This document shows, piece after piece, positions 10,119-18,032 of a stretch of 64,000 nucleotides of DNA. This DNA is from Hominilimicola fabiformis. GTDB taxonomy: Bacteria > Bacillota > Clostridia > UBA1381. The position numbers and the translations under genes were made by a program. The stretch covers positions 40,075 to 104,074 of the forward strand of contig NZ_JAJEQM010000012.1 in assembly GCF_020687385.1 (NCBI RefSeq), written 5' to 3'. Position 1 is the first letter of the stretch; the number at the start of each line of letters is the position of its first letter. Under the pieces are notes generated by a model that saw only the letters and a list, made by a program, of their open reading frames with translations, was not told the origin of the DNA and ran no database searches.

Positions 10119-11051
10119 ATGAAATTGATAAGCGTTATAGTGCCTGTATACAACACTGAAAAATATATCGAAAAATGCGTTATGAGCATACTTAACCAAA
10201 CATATAAAAATCTCGAAATAATACTTATTGATGACGGCTCAACGGATAATTCACCGCAAATATGCGACAGTCTTGCCGAAAAAGACAACAGAATTACGGT
10301 AATCCACCAGCCTAACGGAGGTGTGTCTTCCGCACGAAACATCGGTCTTGACAATACGCACGGCGATTATATAACGTTTGTCGATTCCGATGATTATATC
10401 GAACCGAATATGATTGAGTTTCTTTCAGAAAATATCGGTGATACCAATATAGCAATGTGCGGTTACACCAGTGTAGAGGAAAACGGCAATCTCTCTCCGC
10501 AGGAAAACGTAACTGTCACAGACGGAATTATATCAACCGATACATTTTGGAATTATTTTTACACCGACACAAGAATTTATTACGTCACCTTGTGGGCAAA
10601 GTTATATAAAAGTCATCTTTGGAATAATGTTCGTTTTCCGCTTAATACGTTGCATGAGGACGAATTTGCCGTACATCAAATAATAAGTCAATGCAGCAAA
10701 ATCGCAGTTTCAAAAAAACCGCTTTATTTTTATCTTCAGCGTGAGGGCAGTATTATGCACACGCAGTTTAAAACCGAAAACCTAAACGCCGCCGAAGGTA
10801 TGCTTGACCGTTGTCAATTTTTCTTTAACAAAAAAGAATACACCCTCGCCGAAAAGGCTCTTTCTATGGCAATGTACAGTATCATTAAAGGTTACGGCAT
10901 TTTAGGAGAAAGCGATAAAATCAAAGAGCTTTATAATCAATTTCGTTTGATGTACCGAAAACTTGTTTTTAAAAATACAAGTATGAAATTCAAATATAAA
11001 TGCGGAATTTTCGCACTAAATAAACAAATATTCATCAAATTAAAAAAGTGA
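10119..11051 (+). CDS. Family 2 glycosyltransferase
   Basis: This 310-residue GT-A fold glycosyltransferase has VSIIVPVYN-like ISVIVPVYN (residues 4-12), the nucleotide-binding DDG at 38-40 and the metal-binding DSD at 89-91. HEDEF near 185 fits the catalytic-base region. It probably adds a sugar to a cell-surface polysaccharide or teichoic-type polymer; donor and acceptor cannot be told. The ATG at 10119 is preferred over an upstream GTG at 10110 because AGGTGG is well spaced for it. It is a single gene, convergent with the surface-protein gene. Confidence 0.9.
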   Translation: MKLISVIVPVYNTEKYIEKCVMSILNQTYKNLEIILIDDGSTDNSPQICDSLAEKDNRITVIHQPNGGVSSARNIGLDNTHGDYITFVDSDDYIEPNMIEFLSENIGDTNIAMCGYTSVEENGNLSPQENVTVTDGIISTDTFWNYFYTDTRIYYVTLWAKLYKSHLWNNVRFPLNTLHEDEFAVHQIISQCSKIAVSKKPLYFYLQREGSIMHTQFKTENLNAAEGMLDRCQFFFNKKEYTLAEKALSMAMYSIIKGYGILGESDKIKELYNQFRLMYRKLVFKNTSMKFKYKCGIFALNKQIFIKLKK

Positions 11052-13274
11052 CGACTGCTCGGTCGTCACTTTTTGTATATCCATATACGGGTTCATTTTG
11101 TCGTTCCATATATAAACCGATATTTCTGTATTTTTCAGTTCATTCGGTATTGTAAATTCTGCCGTAAAATCATCATTTACGTTCACCGTTTCAACTCGTT
11201 TCAAAACATCATTTTCTTTGTATACAACATACATTTTTATATTTTCCGCCGACACTTGCTTGTCTAATATAATTTTCGCATTAACCCTGTCACCGTCTTT
11301 TGTAAACTCAACTTTGTTGCTTACAGTCGGTATTGCCGTCGGTTCGGCGGTCGGCTTAACTGTCGGTGTTGCAGTCGGTTCTGTGGTTGGCTTAACTGTC
11401 GGTGTCGCCGTTGTTTCGGCCGTTGGCTTAACTGTCGGTGTCGCCGTCGGTTCGGCTGTTGGTGTTGCTGTCGGTGTTGCCGTCGGTTCGGCGGTCGGCT
11501 TAACTGTCGGTGTCGCCATCGGTTCGGCTGTTGGTGTTGCTGTCGGTGTCGCCGTTGGTTCGACTGTTGGTGTTGGTGTTGCTGTCGGTGTTGCCGTTGG
11601 TTCGGCGGTTGGTGTTGCTGTCGGTGTCACATCTCCGACAATCAGTTTAAAGCTACGTTCAACATTTCCGCTTGCAGTCGGTGCAGTAACCGTTACATCA
11701 TACACGCCCTCTGCAATATCATCCATGAATCCAATCGTTGACGAATATTTCGTCACACTTATATTGTCCGTTATCGGTGCAAAGCACATATTAAGTTCCT
11801 TAAAATCACCCTCATAATTCCCGTCATCTGTCAATGTCGAATTTCTCGGGCCGTACGTTTCACCGTTATACGAAACGGTATAAACAAGCGGTACCATACT
11901 TATATCATAAAAACCGCTGCCCTCAAATTCCGTTTCAATCGGAATATCAAAATAGCCTTGATTAACTTCAAGTGAAGTGTCATTAAACTCACTTCCTGTT
12001 ATCCCAAAACTTTTCAAAACAACAGATTCTTCCGTTTTACTGCTCGTCTTAAAGCCGTCCACCGTCTTGTCAAGCGTCATATGCGATTGAGTGGCATACG
12101 GATTGAAAGTAAAACTTCCGTCACCTTTTGATGTCTTAATATATAATCTGTCATACTCGGCAATACCCGAAGAATTTACTCCGCCCGAAGTTTGAAATTC
12201 TGTCACACCGCTTAATGTACCGTTTACCGTAAGCAATCCGTCCTTTGCCAAAACAAGTGTACCTCCGCCGTAAAAATCATTTACACTGCATTCACCCAAG
12301 TTTGACATATCCAAAATTCCGTTTGAATTAATCTTTACGTTGACATCGTCATTAATCTCGGTAAGTTCAAGCATTCCGCTGTCCACCGTAAGCAAACCTA
12401 TATTTTTCATTGCACTGCTGTACTGATACTCCGTTACCACACTGACATTTGCTCTGCCGCTACCGCAGTCGCCGTCAATCTCACAAATAGAACTGTTGCT
12501 CAAATTAATATTCACATTACCCGTCACACCGTACACTGTCGAACCGGCAGTCGGTGCGGTCGGCTCATTATTCGGATCAAGGAAATTATCGGAATTATAA
12601 TAACCTTCTTTCGCTCCGCAAGAATACACCTTACCGATATTTTTACCCGTCACACCGTTTATATCAATTTCAACATCTTTATCAAAACTGCCGTTGATAC
12701 TTCCGGCATAGATATTTCCGAAATGCGTTTTATTACCGCTTAAAACTATCTTGCTTTTTTCTCCGACCGTCGGACTAAGGCTCACACCGTTTTTATCGTA
12801 CAAAGTACCGCCTACAATATGTACTTCCCTTGTATTTTGAAAATATGTAACATTGTCAAGCGTAAGTGTATATCCGTTTGCCGCAATCAGTGCGTGATTG
12901 CCGTTTACAAGCGACAAAACCACATTTTTAAAACTCACGTTTCCGCCCAAAACCACACCCGCTTTGCGTATTGAAATCTCCGGTGCGGTATCGCTTTTTG
13001 AAGTGATTGTAACATTTTTGTTTATTACAAGCGGTTTATCGTCACTGCTGTTTACAAATGCGCCTTTTTCGCCGACACATATTGTACCGCCGTCCTCAAC
13101 GGCATTTAATGCGTCCTCAAACAGATTATAAGGCGATTGTTCTGTTCCGCTTCCTGTGCTCGAACTGTTTCCGCCGGTAAATTCGGTGTACACCGTATTG
13201 TCACTTACCGCCATTACTATCGGCGGACAAAGTACTATACAAAGTATTAAAATCAATATGTTTTTCAGTTTCAT
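11040..13274 (-). CDS. Secreted Thr/Pro-repeat surface protein with beta-helix-like region
   Basis: This 744-residue secreted protein starts at 13274 (SD GGGGCG), giving the signal peptide MKLKNILILILCIVL and on to about residue 24. Residues 25-390 are rich in short beta-type repeats with GNVSFKNV- and LTLDNVTYF-like turns, resembling right-handed beta-helix adhesins or pectin-lyase-like folds. About 400-545 is a second region. About 547-650 is a low-complexity linker of PTATPT, PTAEPT and PTVKPT units. The last 95 residues form a small beta domain. No LPxTG, SLH or dockerin is visible, so anchoring is unclear. It has its own promoter, and the gene upstream is an atypical AraC-type regulator. 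Confidence 0.75.
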   Translation of the reverse strand: MKLKNILILILCIVLCPPIVMAVSDNTVYTEFTGGNSSSTGSGTEQSPYNLFEDALNAVEDGGTICVGEKGAFVNSSDDKPLVINKNVTITSKSDTAPEISIRKAGVVLGGNVSFKNVVLSLVNGNHALIAANGYTLTLDNVTYFQNTREVHIVGGTLYDKNGVSLSPTVGEKSKIVLSGNKTHFGNIYAGSINGSFDKDVEIDINGVTGKNIGKVYSCGAKEGYYNSDNFLDPNNEPTAPTAGSTVYGVTGNVNINLSNSSICEIDGDCGSGRANVSVVTEYQYSSAMKNIGLLTVDSGMLELTEINDDVNVKINSNGILDMSNLGECSVNDFYGGGTLVLAKDGLLTVNGTLSGVTEFQTSGGVNSSGIAEYDRLYIKTSKGDGSFTFNPYATQSHMTLDKTVDGFKTSSKTEESVVLKSFGITGSEFNDTSLEVNQGYFDIPIETEFEGSGFYDISMVPLVYTVSYNGETYGPRNSTLTDDGNYEGDFKELNMCFAPITDNISVTKYSSTIGFMDDIAEGVYDVTVTAPTASGNVERSFKLIVGDVTPTATPTAEPTATPTATPTPTVEPTATPTATPTAEPMATPTVKPTAEPTATPTATPTAEPTATPTVKPTAETTATPTVKPTTEPTATPTVKPTAEPTAIPTVSNKVEFTKDGDRVNAKIILDKQVSAENIKMYVVYKENDVLKRVETVNVNDDFTAEFTIPNELKNTEISVYIWNDKMNPYMDIQKVTTEQSSLF
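11043..11074. terminator. Bidirectional terminator shared by convergent genes
   Basis: The arms AAAAAGTGACGAC and GTCGTCACTTTTT form a 13-bp stem with a 6-base loop and T5 on both strands. It overlaps the stop codon of the glycosyltransferase and the last codons of the surface-protein gene. Confidence 0.85.
11325..11640. repeat. Coding tandem repeat (Thr-Pro linker)
   Basis: About 300 bp of imperfect 6-, 12- and 18-bp units, such as GTTGGTGTTGCTGTCGGTGT, encode the TP-rich linker of the surface protein. Such tracts can change length by slippage or recombination. The open frame on the other strand here, rich in VGVAVGSAVG, is a by-product of the repeat. Confidence 0.85.
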
Positions 13275-13305
13275 TAATTCGCCCCTTTTTTTCTTTTTTA
13301 GTAAC

Positions 13306-13334
13306 ATTATACTATTAAATCCGTCTTTATACAA
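13306..13334 (-). promoter_or_regulatory. Promoter of the surface-protein gene
   Basis: TTGTAT (13334-13329) and TATAAT (13311-13306) have a 17-bp spacer on the minus strand, just past the stop codon of the upstream regulator gene. Confidence 0.55.
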
Positions 13335-13336
13335 GT

Positions 13337-14359
13337 TTAAATCTGATAATTATAATTATCCGGCAACCTGTACTGTGACGGAACAATGCCGTATTGCTTT
13401 TTGAAAAGTTGCGAAAAATATCCGACGTCCTTATAATCAAGTCTTAATGCGATTTCGGTAATTTTCATTTCCGTATTTTTCAGTAACCACCCTGCACGTT
13501 TTAAGCGTACAGTTGTGATATAATCCACAAAGCGCATACCTGTCTGTGTTGCGAACACCGTACTTAAATACGAACTGTTCATATACAGCTTAGACGCAAT
13601 AGTCTTTTGTTTCAGGTCACTTTCCGGATTGTTCAATATGTATAATATAACATCCTGCATTTGCGGATTTTGAACTTTGGGATATAATTCCCACACTTCG
13701 TTTGCAGTTTCGATAACCGTCCTTTCGGCGTCCTCGGTTCTCTCTATCCCCACATACTCCTTGACATCAATATGCGGAATATACAAATCAAGCCATTCGT
13801 TTTGCTTGAAAAGTTCGTTTACAACATTGTCGTATGTGCTGATAACCGCATTTTCCGCAAGCACGTTATCTGTAGCAATATTGTATATATCAGTGCGTGT
13901 ATCGGCAAGCTGTTTTTCAAGATTGCCGCCGTGCTGTTCTATACAACTGAGTATTTCTTCGGAATGATAAACTTCTTCCTTCTTGTCAGTTCTGTTCTCT
14001 ATGCGGTCGAAAATCGAACAGAACGACTTTTCAGTCAAAGGCTCTGTAAGATAATCAAACGCACCGTAAATTATACCCTGTCTTGCGTTTTCAAAATTCG
14101 GCTCACTGCTGAAAAGCACCACGCAAGAACACAGCCTTTCACCTCTGATGTGCCTTAAAAGCTGAAGTCCGTCCATTCCGTCAATATCCGTTTGCATGAC
14201 TGCCAAATCATAGTGCTGTTTTTTAACCTCATCATAAGCCGCCGCACCGTCTTTTGCGACCGCCGATATTTCAAATTCCGAATTTTCGCCCCAAATATTC
14301 ATTCTTTTTATCTTTTCAGCAATATTTTCATCCTTAAAAACAAGCAATACCTTGTACAT
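13337..14359 (-). CDS. AraC-type regulator with degenerate receiver domain
   Basis: This 340-residue protein has the layout of YesN-type response regulators: an N-terminal receiver (about 1-115), a linker, and a C-terminal AraC helix-turn-helix pair (about 235-335, with IASKLYMNSSYLSTVF and IALRLDYKDVGYFSQLFKKQYG). The receiver's active site is altered. The phospho-acceptor position (DLAVMQ, residue 56) is Gln rather than Asp. The conserved Lys before Pro is Glu (TEP, residue 106). The acidic pair reads FKDE. It therefore probably does not use ordinary phosphorylation. No histidine kinase is adjacent. It lies 62 bp upstream of the surface-protein gene, the likely target. Confidence 0.85.
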   Translation of the reverse strand: MYKVLLVFKDENIAEKIKRMNIWGENSEFEISAVAKDGAAAYDEVKKQHYDLAVMQTDIDGMDGLQLLRHIRGERLCSCVVLFSSEPNFENARQGIIYGAFDYLTEPLTEKSFCSIFDRIENRTDKKEEVYHSEEILSCIEQHGGNLEKQLADTRTDIYNIATDNVLAENAVISTYDNVVNELFKQNEWLDLYIPHIDVKEYVGIERTEDAERTVIETANEVWELYPKVQNPQMQDVILYILNNPESDLKQKTIASKLYMNSSYLSTVFATQTGMRFVDYITTVRLKRAGWLLKNTEMKITEIALRLDYKDVGYFSQLFKKQYGIVPSQYRLPDNYNYQI

Positions 14360-14473
14360 ATAATCCCCTTCTCACACCGTATTTTTATATCATACTTATC
14401 CGATAGGTTTAATCATAACACATATTTTTTTTATTGTCAATTTAATATAGGAAATTTTTTTAATTTTTTTGTA

Positions 14474-14502
14474 TTGTCATTTAACCGTATATATTATATA
14501 AT
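14474..14502 (+). promoter_or_regulatory. Promoter of the orphan 176-residue ORF
   Basis: TTGTCA (14474-14479) and TATAAT (14497-14502) have a 17-bp spacer, about 40 bp before the start. Confidence 0.65.
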
Positions 14503-14540
14503 TTTATAAAAACAATTTTTACGAACGGAGTTGTTGTTTT

Positions 14541-15071
14541 ATGGAATTGAAGATAAAGAAAATATTTTTTAAATCATATATATTAAATACCGAAAATCAA
14601 ACAGAATTTATAATAAAGAAAAACCTGAAAACATACGGTGAATATTCTGTCTGTAACAGCAGCGGTGAAATTGTTTATTCCGTAAAAATCGACCCTAAAC
14701 CTCTCGACAAACGCATTAAATACGTCTTTACCGAACACGAAACACAAAACGAATTTTACGCATGGGCAGACTACAAATGGAACGACACCGAAACAAACGG
14801 CTCTGCTTTAAAGAAGCTTTACGATATTTTCGTAACACCCCCGATTGAATTTTATATTGAGGCTGAAAGCTTTTTCGGTGAACTTTGTATAAGACGAAGT
14901 AAATTCAATAAATTCGATATTCTGATAAATAACAAACTCAAAGGTTTGATTACAAATCACAAAATTTCATGTGATGAAATCGACGATAAAGCACTTCTTG
15001 CAATGCTTTACGTTTTTTCAAAATTTGTTTCGGATAATGAAAAAGAACTTGTTTCCGCTAAAATTATGTAA
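14541..15071 (+). CDS. Conserved-looking protein of unknown function
   Basis: I do not recognise this 176-residue, soluble protein. It has no signal peptide or membrane segment. Alternating beta-strand-like stretches (FIIKKNLKTYGEYSVCN, GEIVYSVKID, FYIEAESFFGELCIRR, FDILINNKLKGLI) followed by a final helix recall the LURP-one/tubby-like barrel of small bacterial proteins, but this is only a guess. It is a real gene: good SD (CGGAG), consensus promoter, its own terminator, normal codon use. Confidence 0.65.
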   Translation: MELKIKKIFFKSYILNTENQTEFIIKKNLKTYGEYSVCNSSGEIVYSVKIDPKPLDKRIKYVFTEHETQNEFYAWADYKWNDTETNGSALKKLYDIFVTPPIEFYIEAESFFGELCIRRSKFNKFDILINNKLKGLITNHKISCDEIDDKALLAMLYVFSKFVSDNEKELVSAKIM

Positions 15072-15075
15072 TACA

Positions 15076-15113
15076 AAAGGCTGTCGGCATTTCGCCGACA
15101 GCCTTTATTTTTT
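15076..15113. terminator. Bidirectional terminator
   Basis: A 13-bp stem (AAAGGCTGTCGGC/GCCGACAGCCTTT) with a 5-base loop and a T-rich tail on the plus strand lies between the orphan ORF and the end of the sulfate gene run. The minus strand has only a short T tail. Confidence 0.8.
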
Positions 15114-16791
15114 ATTTTACGGTAACTTTTCTGTATGTATTAAAGTTTAACCATTTTTCAAAGAATTTGTTTTCGTCATCTCTTGTTGCATATTCCCTAA
15201 GGAAGTTCACAACTTTTTCTCTTGAATCAGCCTTAATTTCAAAACCGCGTCCGTTAATGACAGGGTAACCGTCGTATTCATAATTCTTTGTTTCGATAAT
15301 ATCGCCTATCTTCTTATTTCTGACTTTAACCGTAACTCCGTCACGAAGTACAATTATATCAAAGCTGTCAGGATATTTATAGCTTTCACCCTCTGTCGGA
15401 ATTTTGTCACCGACAGTATAAGTCTTGTCAACAGGTTGATATTTAAGTACTGACAAGCTCTGTGGATCGTAATAGAATTCTTCAAAAATATCGCCTCTTG
15501 CCTCAAGGTTTTCAAACTTAAACGATGCTCTGTCCGAGAAAGAACCGCCCTTTTCTTTAAGTTCGTCAACAACACCGCAAGCCGAAGTCATATTTGTCAC
15601 ACGGTCGATAAGAATTAATTCACCGAGTGTTCTGTGTTCTTCAAACAAGTCTGCAACAACAGCCTCTGTAAGCAAAATTTCGCATACCGCAATACCGTTT
15701 TTGCCTATTGTTTCCGCATTGATATGCTCACCTGTATTAACGTCAATCGCATAATCAATACCTGCGACTATACCTGCGATTGTCTTTGTACCAATCTTTA
15801 CAAGATAGTCTTTTCCGACTGTCAAAGGCTCATCGTCCATCCACAAAAGTGACGCTGTAAGACGCTTATAAGGTGCAAGGTTTGTACCCTTTACAAGCAC
15901 ACACCCTCTTGAAACGTCAACTTCTTTGTCAAGAGTAATTGTGACAGGCTGACCTTTAAATGCAGTTTCTGACTTCTTGTCACCTACATAAATTTCTTTT
16001 ACATGAGCACTTTCATTGCTCGGCAATGTTGTAATCTCGTCACCGACATTTATGCTGCCCGATTCAATCTGACCTTGAAAACCTCTGAATGTGTGGTTCG
16101 GTCGGCAGACTCTCTGTACAGGGAGATAAAATCCCTGTTCCGCATTTTCTTCGCTTATATCTACATTTTCAAGATATTCCAAAAGCGGTTCGCCGTCATA
16201 CCAAGTGATGTTTTCCGATTTAACCGTTACGTTGTCACCCTCTGTTGCAGACAATGGAATTATCTTAACGTTTTCAAGTGACAATTCGTTTTTCAATTCT
16301 TCAATCTGTCCTACGATTTTATCATAAGCATTTTTATCATACTTTACAAGGTCCATCTTATTTACGGCAAACACAAAGTAACGTATACCCATAAGCTTAC
16401 AAATTCTCGCATGACGTCTTGTTTGAACAAGCACGCCTTGTGACGCGTCGATAAGAATTACAGCCAAGTCCGCAAATGACGCACCTACTGCCATGTTTCT
16501 TGTATATTCTTCGTGTCCGGGTGTATCGGCAACGATAAAGCTTCTGTTGTCAGTTGTGAAATAGCGGTATGCAACGTCAATCGTTATACCTTGTTCTCTT
16601 TCGGCCATAAGTCCGTCAAGTAAAAGTGAATAGTCAATCGCTCCGCCTCTGCTGCCGACTTTACTGTCAAGCTCCAACGCTTTCTCCTGATCAGCATAAA
16701 GAAGTTTTGAGTCGTAAAGGATATGTCCTATAAGTGTTGACTTACCGTCGTCAACGCTTCCGCAAGTTATAAATTTAAGTAATCCGTTCAT
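15112..16791 (-). CDS. cysN: Sulfate adenylyltransferase large (GTPase) subunit, with C-terminal extension
   Basis: CysN couples GTP hydrolysis to APS formation from ATP and sulfate by CysD. The start at 16791 (SD GGGAGGG) follows the cysD stop by one base and gives the family N-terminus LLKFITCGSVDDGKST. G motifs are GSVDDGKST (about 8-16), DTPGHEEY and NKMDLV. Domains II and III follow to about residue 420. At 559 residues it is about 85 longer than E. coli CysN. The extra C-terminal part (about 430-559) is not an APS kinase, as no P-loop is visible. It is the last gene of the sulfate run. Confidence 0.93.
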   Translation of the reverse strand: MNGLLKFITCGSVDDGKSTLIGHILYDSKLLYADQEKALELDSKVGSRGGAIDYSLLLDGLMAEREQGITIDVAYRYFTTDNRSFIVADTPGHEEYTRNMAVGASFADLAVILIDASQGVLVQTRRHARICKLMGIRYFVFAVNKMDLVKYDKNAYDKIVGQIEELKNELSLENVKIIPLSATEGDNVTVKSENITWYDGEPLLEYLENVDISEENAEQGFYLPVQRVCRPNHTFRGFQGQIESGSINVGDEITTLPSNESAHVKEIYVGDKKSETAFKGQPVTITLDKEVDVSRGCVLVKGTNLAPYKRLTASLLWMDDEPLTVGKDYLVKIGTKTIAGIVAGIDYAIDVNTGEHINAETIGKNGIAVCEILLTEAVVADLFEEHRTLGELILIDRVTNMTSACGVVDELKEKGGSFSDRASFKFENLEARGDIFEEFYYDPQSLSVLKYQPVDKTYTVGDKIPTEGESYKYPDSFDIIVLRDGVTVKVRNKKIGDIIETKNYEYDGYPVINGRGFEIKADSREKVVNFLREYATRDDENKFFEKWLNFNTYRKVTVK

Positions 16792-16792
16792 A

Positions 16793-17692
16793 TTAGAAAT
16801 AACCCTCCCTTTTTCTGCGTTCCATGCTTCCTGCCGCCTCATTGTCTATAACTCTTGAAGTTCTTTCGGAAGATACCGCACTTAGTGTTTCTTCAATAAT
16901 TTCGTCAAGCGTATCGGCAGTCGATTCTATACCGCCTGTAAGCGGATAACAGCCAAGTGTTCTGAATCTTACTGATTTGTATTCAGGCACTTCTCCCTCT
17001 TTTAGAGGTAATCTGTCGTCATCAACCATTATAAGATTACCGTCACGTTCAACAACAGGTCTTTTTGCCGCGAAGTAAAGCGGTACAATATCAATCTTTT
17101 CACGCTTGATATACTGCCAAATATCTTTTTCTGTCCAGTTTGAAATTGGGAATACTCTCATACTTTCGCCCTTGTTAATCTTAGTGTTGTAAAGTTTCCA
17201 CATTTCAGGACGTTGGTTTTTAGGGTCCCAAGCCTGTGCCTCATTTCTGAATGAGAAAATTCTTTCCTTTGCACGCGATTTTTCTTCATCACGTCTGCCG
17301 CCGCCGAATGCCGCTGTAAAGCCGTACTTTGTAAGTGCTTGCTTTAATGCCTGCGTTTTCATTATATCAGTATAAGCCGCACCGTGGTCAAACGGATTGA
17401 TACCTTGCTTTATACCTTCCTCATTTGAATACACAATCATTTCAATACCGAGTTTCTTTGCGGTATCGTCACGGAATTTAATCATATCCTTAAACTTCCA
17501 AGTTGTGTCTATATGCATAAACGGGAACGGCGGTTTTTCAGGATAAAACGCCTTCATTGCAAGGTGCAGCATTACTGAACTGTCCTTACCGATTGAGTAT
17601 AGCATTACAGGCTTTTCACACTCTGCCGCTACCTCTCTTATAATATATATTGCTTCTGCTTCAAGCTCATCAAGATGTGATAATTCACTCAT
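16793..17692 (-). CDS. cysD: Sulfate adenylyltransferase small subunit
   Basis: CysD is the catalytic subunit that adenylates sulfate to APS. The 299-residue protein has the PP-loop [12 protein letters not shown] near residues 33-44 and the family block [14 protein letters not shown]. The end reads [10 protein letters not shown], the usual C-terminal pattern. Its SD (AAGGAGG) lies between two copies of GGGACACTAAA; the second copy ends in the A of the ATG. Confidence 0.96.
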   Translation of the reverse strand: MSELSHLDELEAEAIYIIREVAAECEKPVMLYSIGKDSSVMLHLAMKAFYPEKPPFPFMHIDTTWKFKDMIKFRDDTAKKLGIEMIVYSNEEGIKQGINPFDHGAAYTDIMKTQALKQALTKYGFTAAFGGGRRDEEKSRAKERIFSFRNEAQAWDPKNQRPEMWKLYNTKINKGESMRVFPISNWTEKDIWQYIKREKIDIVPLYFAAKRPVVERDGNLIMVDDDRLPLKEGEVPEYKSVRFRTLGCYPLTGGIESTADTLDEIIEETLSAVSSERTSRVIDNEAAGSMERRKREGYF

Positions 17693-17717
17693 TTAGTGTC
17701 CCTCCTTTTAGTGTCCC
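17692..17717 (-). repeat. Paired GGGACACTAAA motifs flanking the cysD Shine-Dalgarno
   Basis: Two exact copies of the 11-mer (17692-17702 and 17707-17717) fill the space between the aprB-like stop codon and the cysD start. The ribosome-binding AAGGAGG is made from the join of the two copies. The same 11-mer recurs in the cobalamin genes. Confidence 0.9.
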
Positions 17718-18032
17718 TTAATACTTATTTGATTCTTTTCTGTCTATGTCTATTTCGGAAACCGTGCCGTCATATTTTTCAATTACCCATTTCAAAATAT
17801 CGCCGTTTTCCTCTGTATGTACCTTACTTCCCATACCGCCTATATCCGCACCAAGATAAAACGATATTGCGTGCATAGGACATTCCTTGATACAGGAAGT
17901 ACAGCCCCAGCAATCTTTCGGGTACTTTATAAATGCTTTATTATCTCCGTCCTTTTTTATAAGACTTCCCGGACATACCATACAGCATTTTCCGCAACCT
18001 ATACATTTGCTTTTATCAATCATTATGCTCAT
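17718..18032 (-). CDS. Ferredoxin-like subunit of APS reductase (AprB-like)
   Basis: This 104-residue protein has two [4Fe-4S] motifs, CIGCGKCCMVCP and CWGCTSCIKECP, and lacks most of the C-terminal tail of dissimilatory AprB. The start at 18032 (SD GGAAGGGGGC) overlaps the aprA-like end by 17 bp. It should pass electrons to the flavoprotein that reduces APS to sulfite. The assignment rests on family knowledge plus location between the aprA-like gene and cysD. Confidence 0.85.
   Translation of the reverse strand: MSIMIDKSKCIGCGKCCMVCPGSLIKKDGDNKAFIKYPKDCWGCTSCIKECPMHAISFYLGADIGGMGSKVHTEENGDILKWVIEKYDGTVSEIDIDRKESNKY

Noticed and set aside
11325..11640. Repeats resembling a CRISPR array
   Set aside because: Units are 6-18 bp, contiguous, without unique spacers, and lie in a coding frame.
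11218..11817. 199-codon plus-strand ORF rich in VGVAVGSAVG
   Set aside because: It is the antisense of the Thr/Pro repeat of the surface protein; it has no SD and its composition comes from the DNA repeat.
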